A stretch of DNA of 64,000 bases from the NCBI RefSeq assembly GCF_001894745.1, contig NZ_BBYF01000005.1, forward strand, positions 186,001 through 250,000. Reading direction: 5' to 3'. Below, piece after piece: positions 17,271 to 26,775 of this stretch. The notes below the pieces were generated by a model, which was not told where the DNA came from, did not search any database, and was given only the letters and a program-made list of their open reading frames with translations. The position numbers and the translations under genes were made by a program. The stretch is from Paenibacillus sp. NAIST15-1. GTDB taxonomy: Bacteria > Bacillota > Bacilli > Paenibacillales > Paenibacillaceae. Numbering within the stretch: position 1 is the first letter of the stretch; every line of letters begins with the position of its first letter.

Positions 17271-17301
17271 TTGACCTTAGGTCAGACCTAAGGTGTATCG
17301 T
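17271..17301 (+). promoter_or_regulatory. MerR-type promoter with perfect palindrome in a 19-bp spacer
   Basis: TTGACC (17271-17276) and TATCGT (17296-17301) are 19 bases apart, the over-long spacing typical of promoters twisted by MerR activators. The spacer contains the perfect inverted repeat ACCTTAGGT-CAG-ACCTAAGGT (17274-17294). The MerR gene starts 38 bases after the -10 element, so the regulator very likely controls its own operon. Confidence 0.8.
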
Positions 17302-17338
17302 TGAGTTATTCCAAGTTTCCCCCCTAGGAGTGGACGTG

Positions 17339-18151
17339 ATGAAAAGTGAAATTACAATTAGCGAGTTAGCGAAGCTGATGAATGTGTCCGTTCATCAAAT
17401 CCGGTATTTTGAAGAGAAAGGCGTACTTCAACCGAGCTACACAGATAACAACCAGTATCGCATGTACGACATGGAGCAAGTATACCAGCTGGCGCAAATT
17501 CTGCTGCTTCGCAAGCTGGAGGTGCCTGTCTCATCCATTAAGGAATGCATGACCTCTTATTCTGGAGCTCAATACCGACAGCTGCTTCATTCATCCCTGA
17601 GAGATATCGAAGTGGAAATGCAGCGTCTTAGGGAACTCCAACAGTTCATCCAAAAGGTGCTGCACGAACAGCAGGACGTCATGAACTCGACCAGCACATA
17701 CCAAATCAAGCGGCGAGAACCTAGGTATTTCACACGGTGGATCGAGATGTATCCCCAGACAAAGCTTACGGCCAAACAATTGGTGGAGCAGCAGAAATCT
17801 ATTCCGAACTTATTTGAAATGGATATTCACTACATCGATGATGGTTCTAGACTGAGCACCTTATGTCTGGAGACGCAAGCCCCTGGCGATTTTTCTGTGC
17901 CGGAGGGAGATTACCTGGCGATGCAGTGCGCCATTCAAGAAGTCGATGAGCTTGATCAAGTTGTAGAACAGTTCTATGAATATGCTGCTACGCAATCTTA
18001 TGTTGTATGGGGACCTTTGATCGTTATTGAGAAATCATATTTGTCTCTGTTCAGCAACAACCAGCTTCACTACGAGCTGCAAACGTTAATAAAGCCAGTT
18101 GTCAAATCCGAAGGAGGCTATGAACATGACTGTAGCGCGGATAACGATTGA
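17339..18151 (+). CDS. MerR family multidrug-type regulator with GyrI-like effector domain
   Basis: This 270-residue protein has an N-terminal MerR winged helix (residues about 5-75, with Val-His-Gln-Ile-Arg-Tyr-Phe-Glu-Glu-Lys-Gly-Val-Leu), a long dimerisation coiled coil (about 80-120) and a C-terminal GyrI-like ligand-binding domain beginning Tyr-Gln-Ile-Lys-Arg-Arg-Glu-Pro-Arg-Tyr. This is the layout of BmrR-like multidrug sensors. ATG at 17339 follows TAGGAG; a longer 316-codon frame would run through the promoter palindrome and is rejected. It overlaps the acetyltransferase gene by 26 bases. The likely regulon is its own operon (acetyltransferase and hydrolase). Confidence 0.88.
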   Translation: MKSEITISELAKLMNVSVHQIRYFEEKGVLQPSYTDNNQYRMYDMEQVYQLAQILLLRKLEVPVSSIKECMTSYSGAQYRQLLHSSLRDIEVEMQRLRELQQFIQKVLHEQQDVMNSTSTYQIKRREPRYFTRWIEMYPQTKLTAKQLVEQQKSIPNLFEMDIHYIDDGSRLSTLCLETQAPGDFSVPEGDYLAMQCAIQEVDELDQVVEQFYEYAATQSYVVWGPLIVIEKSYLSLFSNNQLHYELQTLIKPVVKSEGGYEHDCSADND

Positions 18152-18764
18152 ACCGATGCAGCCCAAGTACAATGCCGACGTTGGCCGATTGCTCGTCCAC
18201 GGGTTTCGCGGGAAATTCCAACACCTTACGAACTTGAGTGAGGAGAATCTTGCTCTTTTTTTCGAGAAGATGCTGGATTCCTTTCCTGCTGAACCGGCAA
18301 GCTTGAGGGTTGTCGCGCTGCAAGCGGGAGAAGTGATCGGAACTCTGTCGATTAAATGGAGTGCGAATGCAGAAGTTCAACAGGCAACGAGTAATCTTCC
18401 CTCGTGGAAGGATTATCCTTTCATTGGAAAATGGACCTTTCTTAAACTGGTAATCGGATTGTCCCTACTAGAGCATAAGCCGTTAGCTGAAGAATGTTAT
18501 ATTGCTGACGTGGCTGTCCACCCTGATCATCGAAGCAAGGGAATTGGAAGATTGCTGTTGGAATGGGCACAGCAGTATGCCCTAGCAGAACCAAGCCTGA
18601 GCATACTAAGCTTGCATGTCGCAGGTACGAATCCACGGGCAAAACAGCTGTATGAGCAGTTATCCTTCTCTACCCATATACAAGAATATAGTATTCTGCG
18701 TCACTTCTTTTTCAATGAAGGAACATGGCATTATATGACCCGAAAATTGAAGACCTATAGCTGA
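18126..18764 (+). CDS. GNAT family N-acetyltransferase in MerR operon
   Basis: This 212-residue GNAT shows motif A clearly (Ile-Ala-Asp-Val-Ala-Val-His-Pro-Asp-His-Arg-Ser-Lys-Gly-Ile-Gly-Arg, about residues 132-148), followed by Leu-His-Val-Ala-Gly-Thr-Asn-Pro-Arg-Ala-Lys-Gln-Leu-Tyr-Glu-Gln-Leu. It transfers acetyl from acetyl-CoA to an amine that cannot be named. ATG at 18126 lies 8 bases after AAGGAGG; the ATG at 18120 is too close to it. The gene overlaps the MerR gene. A role in drug inactivation fits the context but is only inferred. Confidence 0.82.
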   Translation: MTVARITIEPMQPKYNADVGRLLVHGFRGKFQHLTNLSEENLALFFEKMLDSFPAEPASLRVVALQAGEVIGTLSIKWSANAEVQQATSNLPSWKDYPFIGKWTFLKLVIGLSLLEHKPLAEECYIADVAVHPDHRSKGIGRLLLEWAQQYALAEPSLSILSLHVAGTNPRAKQLYEQLSFSTHIQEYSILRHFFFNEGTWHYMTRKLKTYS

Positions 18765-18789
18765 GAGCTTCACACAAGGAGAATAGTAG

Positions 18790-19803
18790 ATGAAAAAGAA
18801 ACTAGCGATATCCTTACTATTGATCGTTCTGATATTGGGCGGTACTGGGCTGTATATTTTGAATCAGCACGACTTTGACATGGATGAACAGGCTGTTGAA
18901 ATCCAAACGCCTCAAGGCAAATTAACAGGCAGCTTCGTACTGCCTAAGAACTACACGAACAAACTTGGACTTGTATTGTTCATTCATGGGGACGGCCCTA
19001 TTGACGCTACGCATGAGGATGGCTATAAGCCGCTATGGGAGCGGCTTGCTTCCATTGGGTATGCTTCTTTGTCGCTAAATAAAAGAGGCCTTAACGGTTC
19101 GGAAGGCAATTGGGAGCATCAAAGTATAGATGACCGAGTGGAAGAAGCCGTTCAGGCGATTGCTTGGGCCAAAGAGCAGCCAATGATAGACGGGAAGCAG
19201 ATTGGGGTATGGGGAGCGAGTCAAGCGGGCTGGGTCATTCCGAAGCTTGCCAAGCAGGAGCAGCTCGCGTTTAGCCTTCTTCTCTCCCCTGCAATCAACT
19301 GGATTAGTCAAGGTGAATACAATACACGCAGTGAAATGCTGGCTGCAGGAAAAACGGAAGCAGAAATTCAAGACAAACTGGCCTATAACCGACAAGTGCG
19401 ACAGTTGCTAGAGAAACATGCCTCCTATGAAGAGTATGTCAAAATCGCACGTGAAAAGAGCTTGATGTCGAGAGACAGATGGATATTCGCCGGCAAAAAT
19501 TTTTTGTCGGATGCCACAGAAGATCTTCGCAACTTCAACTCGCCTGTATTATTAATTCTGGGTGAAGAGGATATAAATGTTGATGTGAAAAATACGGAGC
19601 GGGTCTACCGTGACATCGTTAAGCCGGAATTGTTGACTGTTGCTGTCTTCTCTGATGCTGATCATTCGATGCTCAGCAAGCAGACGGTGAACTCGAATCT
19701 ACGAGCAACGCTCATTAGTCTGTTCGCTCCCAGACAAATTACGATACCAGGTTATATGGATGCGATAGAGAAGTTTCTGAGGAAGTTTCTAGTACATAGC
19801 TAG
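18790..19803 (+). CDS. Membrane-anchored alpha/beta hydrolase (S9/S33-like)
   Basis: This 337-residue protein has an N-terminal signal-anchor (residues 4-24) and an alpha/beta hydrolase domain that should lie outside the membrane. The oxyanion loop His-Gly-Asp-Gly-Pro is at 66-70, the nucleophile Ser144 in Gly-Ala-Ser-Gln-Ala-Gly, the acid probably Asp261 in Gly-Glu-Glu-Asp, and the base His292 in Asp-Ala-Asp-His-Ser-Met. Such proteins are esterases or aminopeptidase-like enzymes. It is the last gene of the MerR operon, followed by a strong terminator. A diverged copy of its last 60 codons is found at 26776-26967, beyond the large minus-strand gene. Confidence 0.85.
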   Translation: MKKKLAISLLLIVLILGGTGLYILNQHDFDMDEQAVEIQTPQGKLTGSFVLPKNYTNKLGLVLFIHGDGPIDATHEDGYKPLWERLASIGYASLSLNKRGLNGSEGNWEHQSIDDRVEEAVQAIAWAKEQPMIDGKQIGVWGASQAGWVIPKLAKQEQLAFSLLLSPAINWISQGEYNTRSEMLAAGKTEAEIQDKLAYNRQVRQLLEKHASYEEYVKIAREKSLMSRDRWIFAGKNFLSDATEDLRNFNSPVLLILGEEDINVDVKNTERVYRDIVKPELLTVAVFSDADHSMLSKQTVNSNLRATLISLFAPRQITIPGYMDAIEKFLRKFLVHS

Positions 19804-19876
19804 TTGCTAGGCACACGTAAGATATGAAGAACGCACATCGTTCACCAACTTGCTGTAGATAGATTCTAATCTAAAA

Positions 19877-19917
19877 CAAAAAGGATGCTCTTCACGATTT
19901 GAAGACCATCCTTTTTT
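19877..19917 (+). terminator. Intrinsic terminator of MerR-GNAT-hydrolase operon
   Basis: AAAAAGGATG and TCTTC pair with GAAGA and CATCCTTTTTT around a short loop, followed by T residues. Confidence 0.85.
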
Positions 19918-20292
19918 AGTTCACATTATATTAGGTTATTCCTTGCTTGTTACCAGTGTTCTTCGACGAGCTGCCAGTTATTAATTGTATTAACACGCAA
20001 TGATTTTTCCGCGACAGATCATGTAGTATAACAGCATTCTCAATGTCCTTAAAGCTAATTACTTACAATTAAATATTTCCTTTCTGGAAAATTAACTGAA
20101 CGGAATCTCCAGTTACCAACCAAAGTAAGTAGGATACCTATTTGAGCTGACAGCCTAAAGAATTTGTCTGGATATTTTCAGAAGGACTCATTTCCTCTCT
20201 TTTCGGAACTTATCTTTCCGCGCCTCATAGTTTGACATTTAGGGCTATTGAGTTTATATAGAACCAAATATCTCAAGTTCTGTTCGCTTATT
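19918..20292. other. Non-coding AT-rich gap 3' of the large gene
   Basis: About 375 bases between the hydrolase terminator and the 3' end of the 2037-residue gene. No ORF, RNA gene or strong hairpin was seen. This is the left-hand edge of the compositionally distinct AT-rich segment. Confidence 0.5.
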
Positions 20293-23200
20293 TTAATTTG
20301 TACTAAGTGCCCTTAAAGCAGCTTCTGCTCTCCCGCAAGTAACCCATAATTCGGGAACGGCATGACAAAGGCATTGTAATTGCGAAAGAAACACATTAAC
20401 TTCATCATTGTCCAACTTAGAAAATGCCAACTCTGTCAACCATTCTCCAATAAATTCATTCCAGTTGTTTAGGTCTTCATAACATGCTGCTGCAACAAGG
20501 CAAACTCTTAAAGTCTCCGTGATTGTCAAAGAATATTGAGGATGATGTCTATAAACACGTACAAGCTCCTTTATCTCTTTAGCGAGCAAACTACTCCGTG
20601 CTACAGCGGCTACTGAAGCCAAACCATTCAATATTGCTAATAGTTGCGTTTTATCACTTACATTATTGAGTCGATGGTTTCCTAGTTGTAAATTACGAGC
20701 GACCAATTCTACGTGAGTTGTTTCAACACGGAAAATAAACGCAGAATTTATAAGACCAATGAATGATATGGAGCTTATTTCTTCGGATTGAAGTTGAGAT
20801 TCAATTGTATCCAAAAGCTCTTGAGGAAGTTGCGGCGGAATGTCGTAGACACCCTCAAGTGGACCAGGAAAATACCACTGAAACTCAATTAAAGATCTCA
20901 AGCTTTGAGCCTTCATTCCTAAAACAAGTTCATGAAGTTCTTGGTCAGTAATATTTGTCTCGTTCTTTTGGGCAGCACTCAATATTCGTCCTAAGAATTC
21001 TGCTTTTATTTGTGATGGCAATGCAAAATCGGGACTCCATCGTGGTTCAAGTCGAATGTCAGTGAGCGATTGAAAATAAAACTGCTCTCCACAAATATTT
21101 AACGCCCAATCACTAAACAAATCGATATTCACACCAGACTTAATAAGTTGACGATGGATTAAAGCAGCATGTGACATAGAAGCTAGCCTTCTATAGAACG
21201 GGGGTTCAGATGAAAACAACCGAATTCTTGACAATTCACCGTCTATGAGAATAAACAACGCCGAGAAAAGCTTAATTTTGCTCAATGATCCATCAACTCT
21301 GTCATCTCGGATTTGTTTGATAAGACGTATTATTAACGGACTGATTTCTGGTTTACTTGATAAGATGCGTAATCCGATTTCAATAGCTCCTATTTGCGAC
21401 ACTACATCACCATTTGATTCCAAAAATTCAAAAACACGAACAATAACGTTTATATCGATGTTCTCCATTTTTATTTCATACGTCAAATCTGAATGTAATG
21501 ACACATATAGACAATGTAAGAGACCCTCATATGGATTTAAATGTAACAATTGTTCAAAGTGCTGCCTACCCTGCCCGGTCGCATACTCCCTAATAGACAA
21601 GCTCCCATCGTAACAGCCTACTAATCTTTCATAGTATCTCTTTGAAGAAGGTATAAGCAAAGAAGTGCTTGCATTACCACTTGTTAAACCTTGGTATATC
21701 GTTCTCTCTTTGAATCCCGGTGTATCGGTAATATCAGTATGAAACTCATCTATTTCGTCATCTTCAAGCGCTCTGTTGGTGAGGATACCGTTCCACCTAT
21801 TTTTATCTTCAACTGGAAAAGATACATCAGCGGATACCTTATCTAATGAACGAAGACGCAAAGCACTGTCCCCTACTAATGGTAAAAAGTCTGACAGGCT
21901 AAATTGTTGCTTGTCATTCGAAATAACGAGAACTGGTTTTAGCTTCCCATTAATTTGATATTTAAGCTTCCATACTCTATCCTGATTATCGATTATTTCC
22001 TTATTTGGTGAAAGTAAAGTTATGTCCCGTATAGCGCAGAACAGTGTCGATTGTTGAAAAGAAATATCTGATCCATTCAATGAAAGAACAGCATCTACGC
22101 TTATACCATATGATTCTCTGAAGGGTTTATCCTCTAATATAGATTCCCTCATTATCGGTGGTAATTGGTTTAAAGCAAGCTGCACTATCATTGATCTCAC
22201 TAACAGTGCATTCTCACCATTTCCTATTTGACTAAATTGTTCATTTTCGGAAATATCAATAATTTGCCTTTTGTTCCATTCAACAATTGCGTCAAATAGA
22301 TCATGAAACTGCTCTCTAAGAGGAGTCAAAACATTATCAGTAATCCAATTCCAAAACTCGACTTTAATAGCATTCTGAACGTTAGGAGGTGGTGAAAGCA
22401 AAAGGAGAATAAAAATCCCCCTTCCAGCATTCACAAGATAATTACCATCTTCGTATTTATGGGCCCAGCCTCGGATATCAAGTTGTCCAAGTATCCAATC
22501 CGAGTATGCAATCACTGTAGAAAGGTCGGCTTCATCTCTCCAAAAATTTTTCAAAACTCTGTGGTATACATCGAAAATACTATTGAGCCAGAGTGCTTCT
22601 TTGGGTAGTTGTAGCCAATTCCACATCCGTACACTTAAGATGCTTTCACGGATAGCCTTAAGCTCTGCCGTTTCGAATACCTTACCGTTAATCACCGAGG
22701 AATCTTCAAGGTGCGTTGTTAGCTCATAATCGTCTACTGGAATAAACACATATCCAGCACGACGTAGTTTAGTCCTATATTCTAATCGATTGTTAGAAGT
22801 AATCAAACCTTTTGAAACTAATGCATTAATTATGTCTAACGTCGAAGAAATTTGGGTTTGCACTCCGTTATATTCAATATGTTCATGTTTGTTAAGAAAT
22901 CTATCATCTGAAATTATGACATTACATTTGGAAGCAAGTGCAATAACACTAACGGTGGGATGTTCAGAAATCGAATCATAATCCAATTCCTCAAACTTTT
23001 GTAATCTGTCCACCTTAATTTTTCCTGACTCAATTTGTGTACTAATCGTATATCGAATTCGTTCTACTAGTTCCTCGACATTACTAGAGATACCCTCGAA
23101 AGATATTAACTCGTTAGCAATTGAGAGCGTTCTGGGTGATACAAACGCTTTGAACCCTGCATTTTTTAGTTTTTCAAGTAGTCCTAGATGTTGTAAATAG

Positions 23201-26200
23201 TTAACTGCGAGGTCATCTAAATATAGTATTGCATTATCATTTATTTCTAACTCACTTGGCCAAGGTTTCTCGATAATATTTAGATAGGCACGTGCTCTCT
23301 GAAGTTCTTCACCGGTGATTTGCCCTTTTTTGCGTAAACTTTCGACTACGGACAAGCAGCTATTCATTATACTCGAATATTCACTTAAATCGGCTTCTTC
23401 CTCCATCAGTGAACCGATTCTATGAACAGGATACGGTGTAATTACGAAACACTGAGTGTCACTGTCCTGCCTTACCTTTTCCGCCTCAGTTATCAAATTT
23501 GCAAGATCATTACCAATTCGATCAGATAATTCACTACACGGGTTAATTTTTGTTACAAGTTTATTAAGTAAATCTGTTGCTATCATATTACGCAATTTTT
23601 TAGCCTGAATAATGCGACTAGGTTGATGATAAGAAATTTTCTGTTTTTCTTCAAAGAGCCATCTTAGAGTTGAATGTGGAATATGAACCTCATTAAATGC
23701 TTCAAACGTGTTTTCAAGAATATTAAGAAAACTCAATGTAATCAAAGCTGTGGCTTCAATTCCAATGACCTCAACTTCATCGATACGATTTGGTTGTCGC
23801 GTACCACTGTATGCCGGAATGATATCTTTGTATCTGAGATCAGTTTTAGATAAGTTTGCATAAGATGGAAAAACCATCAAACCGACTAATGATTTGTTGA
23901 GTGAGTGAGCTGCTAAGATTTGAGGTATATCACCATTACTTAGAGATGTCCATGTTTCAGACTCATGACGATCCCATTCGGGCTTATTTTCCATAATTTC
24001 CTTGAGTGACATTTTTTGAAGAGGTCCATCGTCGTCTGAAAATTCTGTAGCCTTTTGAAGCCACAAAGAAATTTCAGGATCATTCTCCCAACCGGCGTTA
24101 GTAGCCAAAAAGTAAGCAGAAATATATACATTAGCGTCATTATTGGCTACTGCAATAGCAGTATGAATCAATTCCTTAGCATAAGGTTGTAGGTTCAACT
24201 GAATTGCCAGTTGAGCTGCACTGATTAATTCGTGAGGACTTCTATTGTTTTTCTCCTGAATTTCATTGATGATAAAAACTGATAAGGAATGCCAATCACC
24301 CAATGAGATTCCAAGATTAACTTGTAATAAACGGTAGTTTCTATCTTGCTGATCATCACTTAATTTTAATAACTCTGAACGGCTTTCGAGTAGATAACCT
24401 TCATAATATAACGCCCAGGAATATAACATTCGAAGATTTATGGATTGATCTAAGAAATCAATGTGTGCTTTTATTAATTCAACAAGTTTAAAAGTCTCTT
24501 TAGTATTAAGCAAAGCTTTTGCCAACCGTTCAGCGTCTTGTATTGATCGAGTTCTCTCAAATAAAAGTTCTCCGTACAGACAAAGACTGATCCATTCTCC
24601 TCGAAATTCGAGTTCGTCTACAAGTGGAATCAGGTCATTTAGAGATCGAGATTGTTCGAATTTTATTTTTCGATATTCAATGGGGTCAACATTTTCCACA
24701 TCATTGATTAACTTCCTAATACGTTTTTCTTCATCAACTGTAATTCCCTCTTCAATTAGCTCAGATAGATTTTCGTTAGCTCTTTCACGGAGTCCAGCTT
24801 GTAAACAAAAATCGATTTGGAGATACAACAATGATTTTTTATCATAAAACTTTGAAAGTTCACTATAGTGTCGACTGATATAACTTGCAGCCTCGTCTGG
24901 AGACTTTTTTGTAAGAACTAAAGAAAAACGAGCAATAGCTGCTTCTTGTGTAATTCCACCATGAAGTGCAATTTGCCGCTCTATTTCTTGCTCTACAGTT
25001 TTCAGTTCTAATTTTATTTTAAATTGAAGAGCAAGATGCACTAGATGAAGTGAAGACTTGGAATCACGGAGTTTAGACTCTAGCCGCTTTACTCCTTGAT
25101 CTGAGTCCTCTGGATCTCTTAATTCAAGCCAAAGAGCATATTCATCGTCAATTGCTGCAGCATGAAAGCATTTAAGTTGGTATGCAATTGTTGCCGCGTC
25201 AGCAAAATAACGTCGAGCTAATCGACGGGAATGAATTGAGGCTGCTTCTGACGCTAGTGGGAAGTCATGAGCTTGAAAAGGTGCCTGATTAATGACAATT
25301 GGAAATAACTCTACTGGGACTGTACTCTGTAGATAATATAATCCGCATAAATGATAAAGGATTGGACATTCATCAAAGTCTTCAGCAGTTAGCGTTTCTA
25401 AAGTTTGTTCCGCAATATCACTTTTATATAACTTTAGGCATTGCGCTAAAAGCAAGTGCTTACCATATGGGTCTAAGTTCTCTGCCTTAAAACCCACGGT
25501 TTCAAACCAGGTAATCCCTCCCTCTGCCCCATCGTGTTGTAAAATGACAAATAGACAAGCTGAACGCGAAATGGGAGTGTCAATACCAGCTAAGCTACTA
25601 AGAGCTGCGTACTTATCACCTGTATTTGAATAATTGATCAGGGCTTGTGTAATATCGATTTCAATACGATATTCTAATGATTTGGCTATTTCGAGGAATT
25701 CCGAAGCTTTTAATACTTCTTCACTGGACGATATGAAACGTGCACACCAAGATAATGCTCGACTTCTTTCAGAACTCGTCCCGTTGGAAAGTTCTCCATC
25801 AATTATCTTTCTAGCTAATGATATGGATGCCCCAACGGTATTAAACTCTGCAAAAAAACGAGATTTGCAAATCTCATCCAATTCATCTTTTATTTTTTGA
25901 TCAATAAGTGTTGTTGGAAAAATAGAATGGACAAATTTGTTCGACTCCATTTTCTGAAATAAAGAGTCCAACTTTTGTTCGGTTTCTTTAATGTGTCTGC
26001 CTGTATCAATGATATGTTTCTTTTCAGCCAGAACTTTGTCTAAATGTCGATTCTTCCTCATCTCGGCATTTAACATCTCAACAAAGCGTCTTGCTCCTGA
26101 TGAAGCATCCCTTTTATTTATTCCGAGACCGTTTAATACAAAACAACATTCATCAATCTCACCGGTTCCGTAGAAAATACTTCGGAGTATAACATCCCAA

Positions 26201-26406
26201 TTTTGCTCTATTGAGAGGAAACTGCTTTGAATCGTACCGTATGTGTCACCATTTACTTTAAAAAATTCACTCGAGGTAGATTTTATAGATTGTATAAATG
26301 CTTTAAATATATGATCCTCTTCTTCACCAAAATGTTTATTAAATATTTTTTTCAATGTATCATAAGCTGTGTTACCTAAAATTCCAATTAGTATATCACC
26401 TAGCAT
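20293..26406 (-). CDS. Giant TPR/alpha-solenoid protein with tandem PIN-like segments; conflict-system candidate
   Basis: This is a 2037-residue cytoplasmic protein. The N-terminus (Leu-Gly-Asp-Ile-Leu-Ile-Gly-Ile-Leu-Gly-Asn-Thr-Ala) is followed by a long region of degenerate helical TPR-like repeats (about 180-820). Residues 880-1000 begin with a PIN-like strand (Val-Ile-Gly-Ile-Glu884-Ala-Thr-Ala-Leu-Ile) followed by a helix and a Val-His-Ile-Pro-His-Ser-Thr-Leu motif. Residues 1058-1200 form a fuller PIN-like domain with Leu-Asp1064-Asp1065-Leu at the front and Val-Ile-Ile-Ser-Asp1167-Asp1168-Arg-Phe at the end, as in PIN nucleases. About 800 further residues are helical and unrecognised. 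PIN domains usually cut RNA. I recall TPR/GreAB-C/PIN proteins from predicted bacterial conflict systems; this may belong there, unverified. The gene is AT-richer than its neighbours, stands alone and is flanked by a decayed hydrolase copy. Confidence 0.75.
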   Translation of the reverse strand: MLGDILIGILGNTAYDTLKKIFNKHFGEEEDHIFKAFIQSIKSTSSEFFKVNGDTYGTIQSSFLSIEQNWDVILRSIFYGTGEIDECCFVLNGLGINKRDASSGARRFVEMLNAEMRKNRHLDKVLAEKKHIIDTGRHIKETEQKLDSLFQKMESNKFVHSIFPTTLIDQKIKDELDEICKSRFFAEFNTVGASISLARKIIDGELSNGTSSERSRALSWCARFISSSEEVLKASEFLEIAKSLEYRIEIDITQALINYSNTGDKYAALSSLAGIDTPISRSACLFVILQHDGAEGGITWFETVGFKAENLDPYGKHLLLAQCLKLYKSDIAEQTLETLTAEDFDECPILYHLCGLYYLQSTVPVELFPIVINQAPFQAHDFPLASEAASIHSRRLARRYFADAATIAYQLKCFHAAAIDDEYALWLELRDPEDSDQGVKRLESKLRDSKSSLHLVHLALQFKIKLELKTVEQEIERQIALHGGITQEAAIARFSLVLTKKSPDEAASYISRHYSELSKFYDKKSLLYLQIDFCLQAGLRERANENLSELIEEGITVDEEKRIRKLINDVENVDPIEYRKIKFEQSRSLNDLIPLVDELEFRGEWISLCLYGELLFERTRSIQDAERLAKALLNTKETFKLVELIKAHIDFLDQSINLRMLYSWALYYEGYLLESRSELLKLSDDQQDRNYRLLQVNLGISLGDWHSLSVFIINEIQEKNNRSPHELISAAQLAIQLNLQPYAKELIHTAIAVANNDANVYISAYFLATNAGWENDPEISLWLQKATEFSDDDGPLQKMSLKEIMENKPEWDRHESETWTSLSNGDIPQILAAHSLNKSLVGLMVFPSYANLSKTDLRYKDIIPAYSGTRQPNRIDEVEVIGIEATALITLSFLNILENTFEAFNEVHIPHSTLRWLFEEKQKISYHQPSRIIQAKKLRNMIATDLLNKLVTKINPCSELSDRIGNDLANLITEAEKVRQDSDTQCFVITPYPVHRIGSLMEEEADLSEYSSIMNSCLSVVESLRKKGQITGEELQRARAYLNIIEKPWPSELEINDNAILYLDDLAVNYLQHLGLLEKLKNAGFKAFVSPRTLSIANELISFEGISSNVEELVERIRYTISTQIESGKIKVDRLQKFEELDYDSISEHPTVSVIALASKCNVIISDDRFLNKHEHIEYNGVQTQISSTLDIINALVSKGLITSNNRLEYRTKLRRAGYVFIPVDDYELTTHLEDSSVINGKVFETAELKAIRESILSVRMWNWLQLPKEALWLNSIFDVYHRVLKNFWRDEADLSTVIAYSDWILGQLDIRGWAHKYEDGNYLVNAGRGIFILLLLSPPPNVQNAIKVEFWNWITDNVLTPLREQFHDLFDAIVEWNKRQIIDISENEQFSQIGNGENALLVRSMIVQLALNQLPPIMRESILEDKPFRESYGISVDAVLSLNGSDISFQQSTLFCAIRDITLLSPNKEIIDNQDRVWKLKYQINGKLKPVLVISNDKQQFSLSDFLPLVGDSALRLRSLDKVSADVSFPVEDKNRWNGILTNRALEDDEIDEFHTDITDTPGFKERTIYQGLTSGNASTSLLIPSSKRYYERLVGCYDGSLSIREYATGQGRQHFEQLLHLNPYEGLLHCLYVSLHSDLTYEIKMENIDINVIVRVFEFLESNGDVVSQIGAIEIGLRILSSKPEISPLIIRLIKQIRDDRVDGSLSKIKLFSALFILIDGELSRIRLFSSEPPFYRRLASMSHAALIHRQLIKSGVNIDLFSDWALNICGEQFYFQSLTDIRLEPRWSPDFALPSQIKAEFLGRILSAAQKNETNITDQELHELVLGMKAQSLRSLIEFQWYFPGPLEGVYDIPPQLPQELLDTIESQLQSEEISSISFIGLINSAFIFRVETTHVELVARNLQLGNHRLNNVSDKTQLLAILNGLASVAAVARSSLLAKEIKELVRVYRHHPQYSLTITETLRVCLVAAACYEDLNNWNEFIGEWLTELAFSKLDNDEVNVFLSQLQCLCHAVPELWVTCGRAEAALRALSTN

Positions 26407-26775
26407 TCAATCACCATCACTTTTTTGTGAAATTTGGAATTGATAATTAGCTATATCTATATTTATTTAACATCTTTAATTCGACATTTTACTTGGTTTT
26501 CCTCTATAAATGGAAATTGAGATTCACTTAAATCACCTAAGCTCCATTAGCAAATTTAAAGCAAAACACTATTAGCCAAGAACTTTGATCTATCAAGCAC
26601 GAAGCATCAAGTATCTTTGCAACCCTATAAAAAAGCCTATGCTAGCGCTCTGACTTTTTTATAGGGTTAAATAAAAATAAGAAGAGCATAAAAAGAACAA
26701 CTGAATGAATTTATGCCCCCTATGCTCATGCAATTTAGGTCTCTGATTTCGAATACATTCAGATGCTATTTATAA
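26407..26775. other. Upstream region of the giant gene
   Basis: About 370 non-coding, AT-rich bases. It should hold the minus-strand promoter of the giant gene; GGTGA lies 6 bases before its ATG. It also contains a perfect 15-bp inverted repeat (listed separately). No mobile-element gene is present. Confidence 0.5.
26621..26668. repeat. Perfect 15-bp inverted repeat hairpin
   Basis: AACCCTATAAAAAAG (26621-26635) and its exact complement CTTTTTTATAGGGTT (26654-26668) flank an 18-base loop. It could be a terminator-like hairpin on either strand or the scar of a small element. No gene ends next to it on either strand, which makes a plain terminator odd. Confidence 0.6.
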
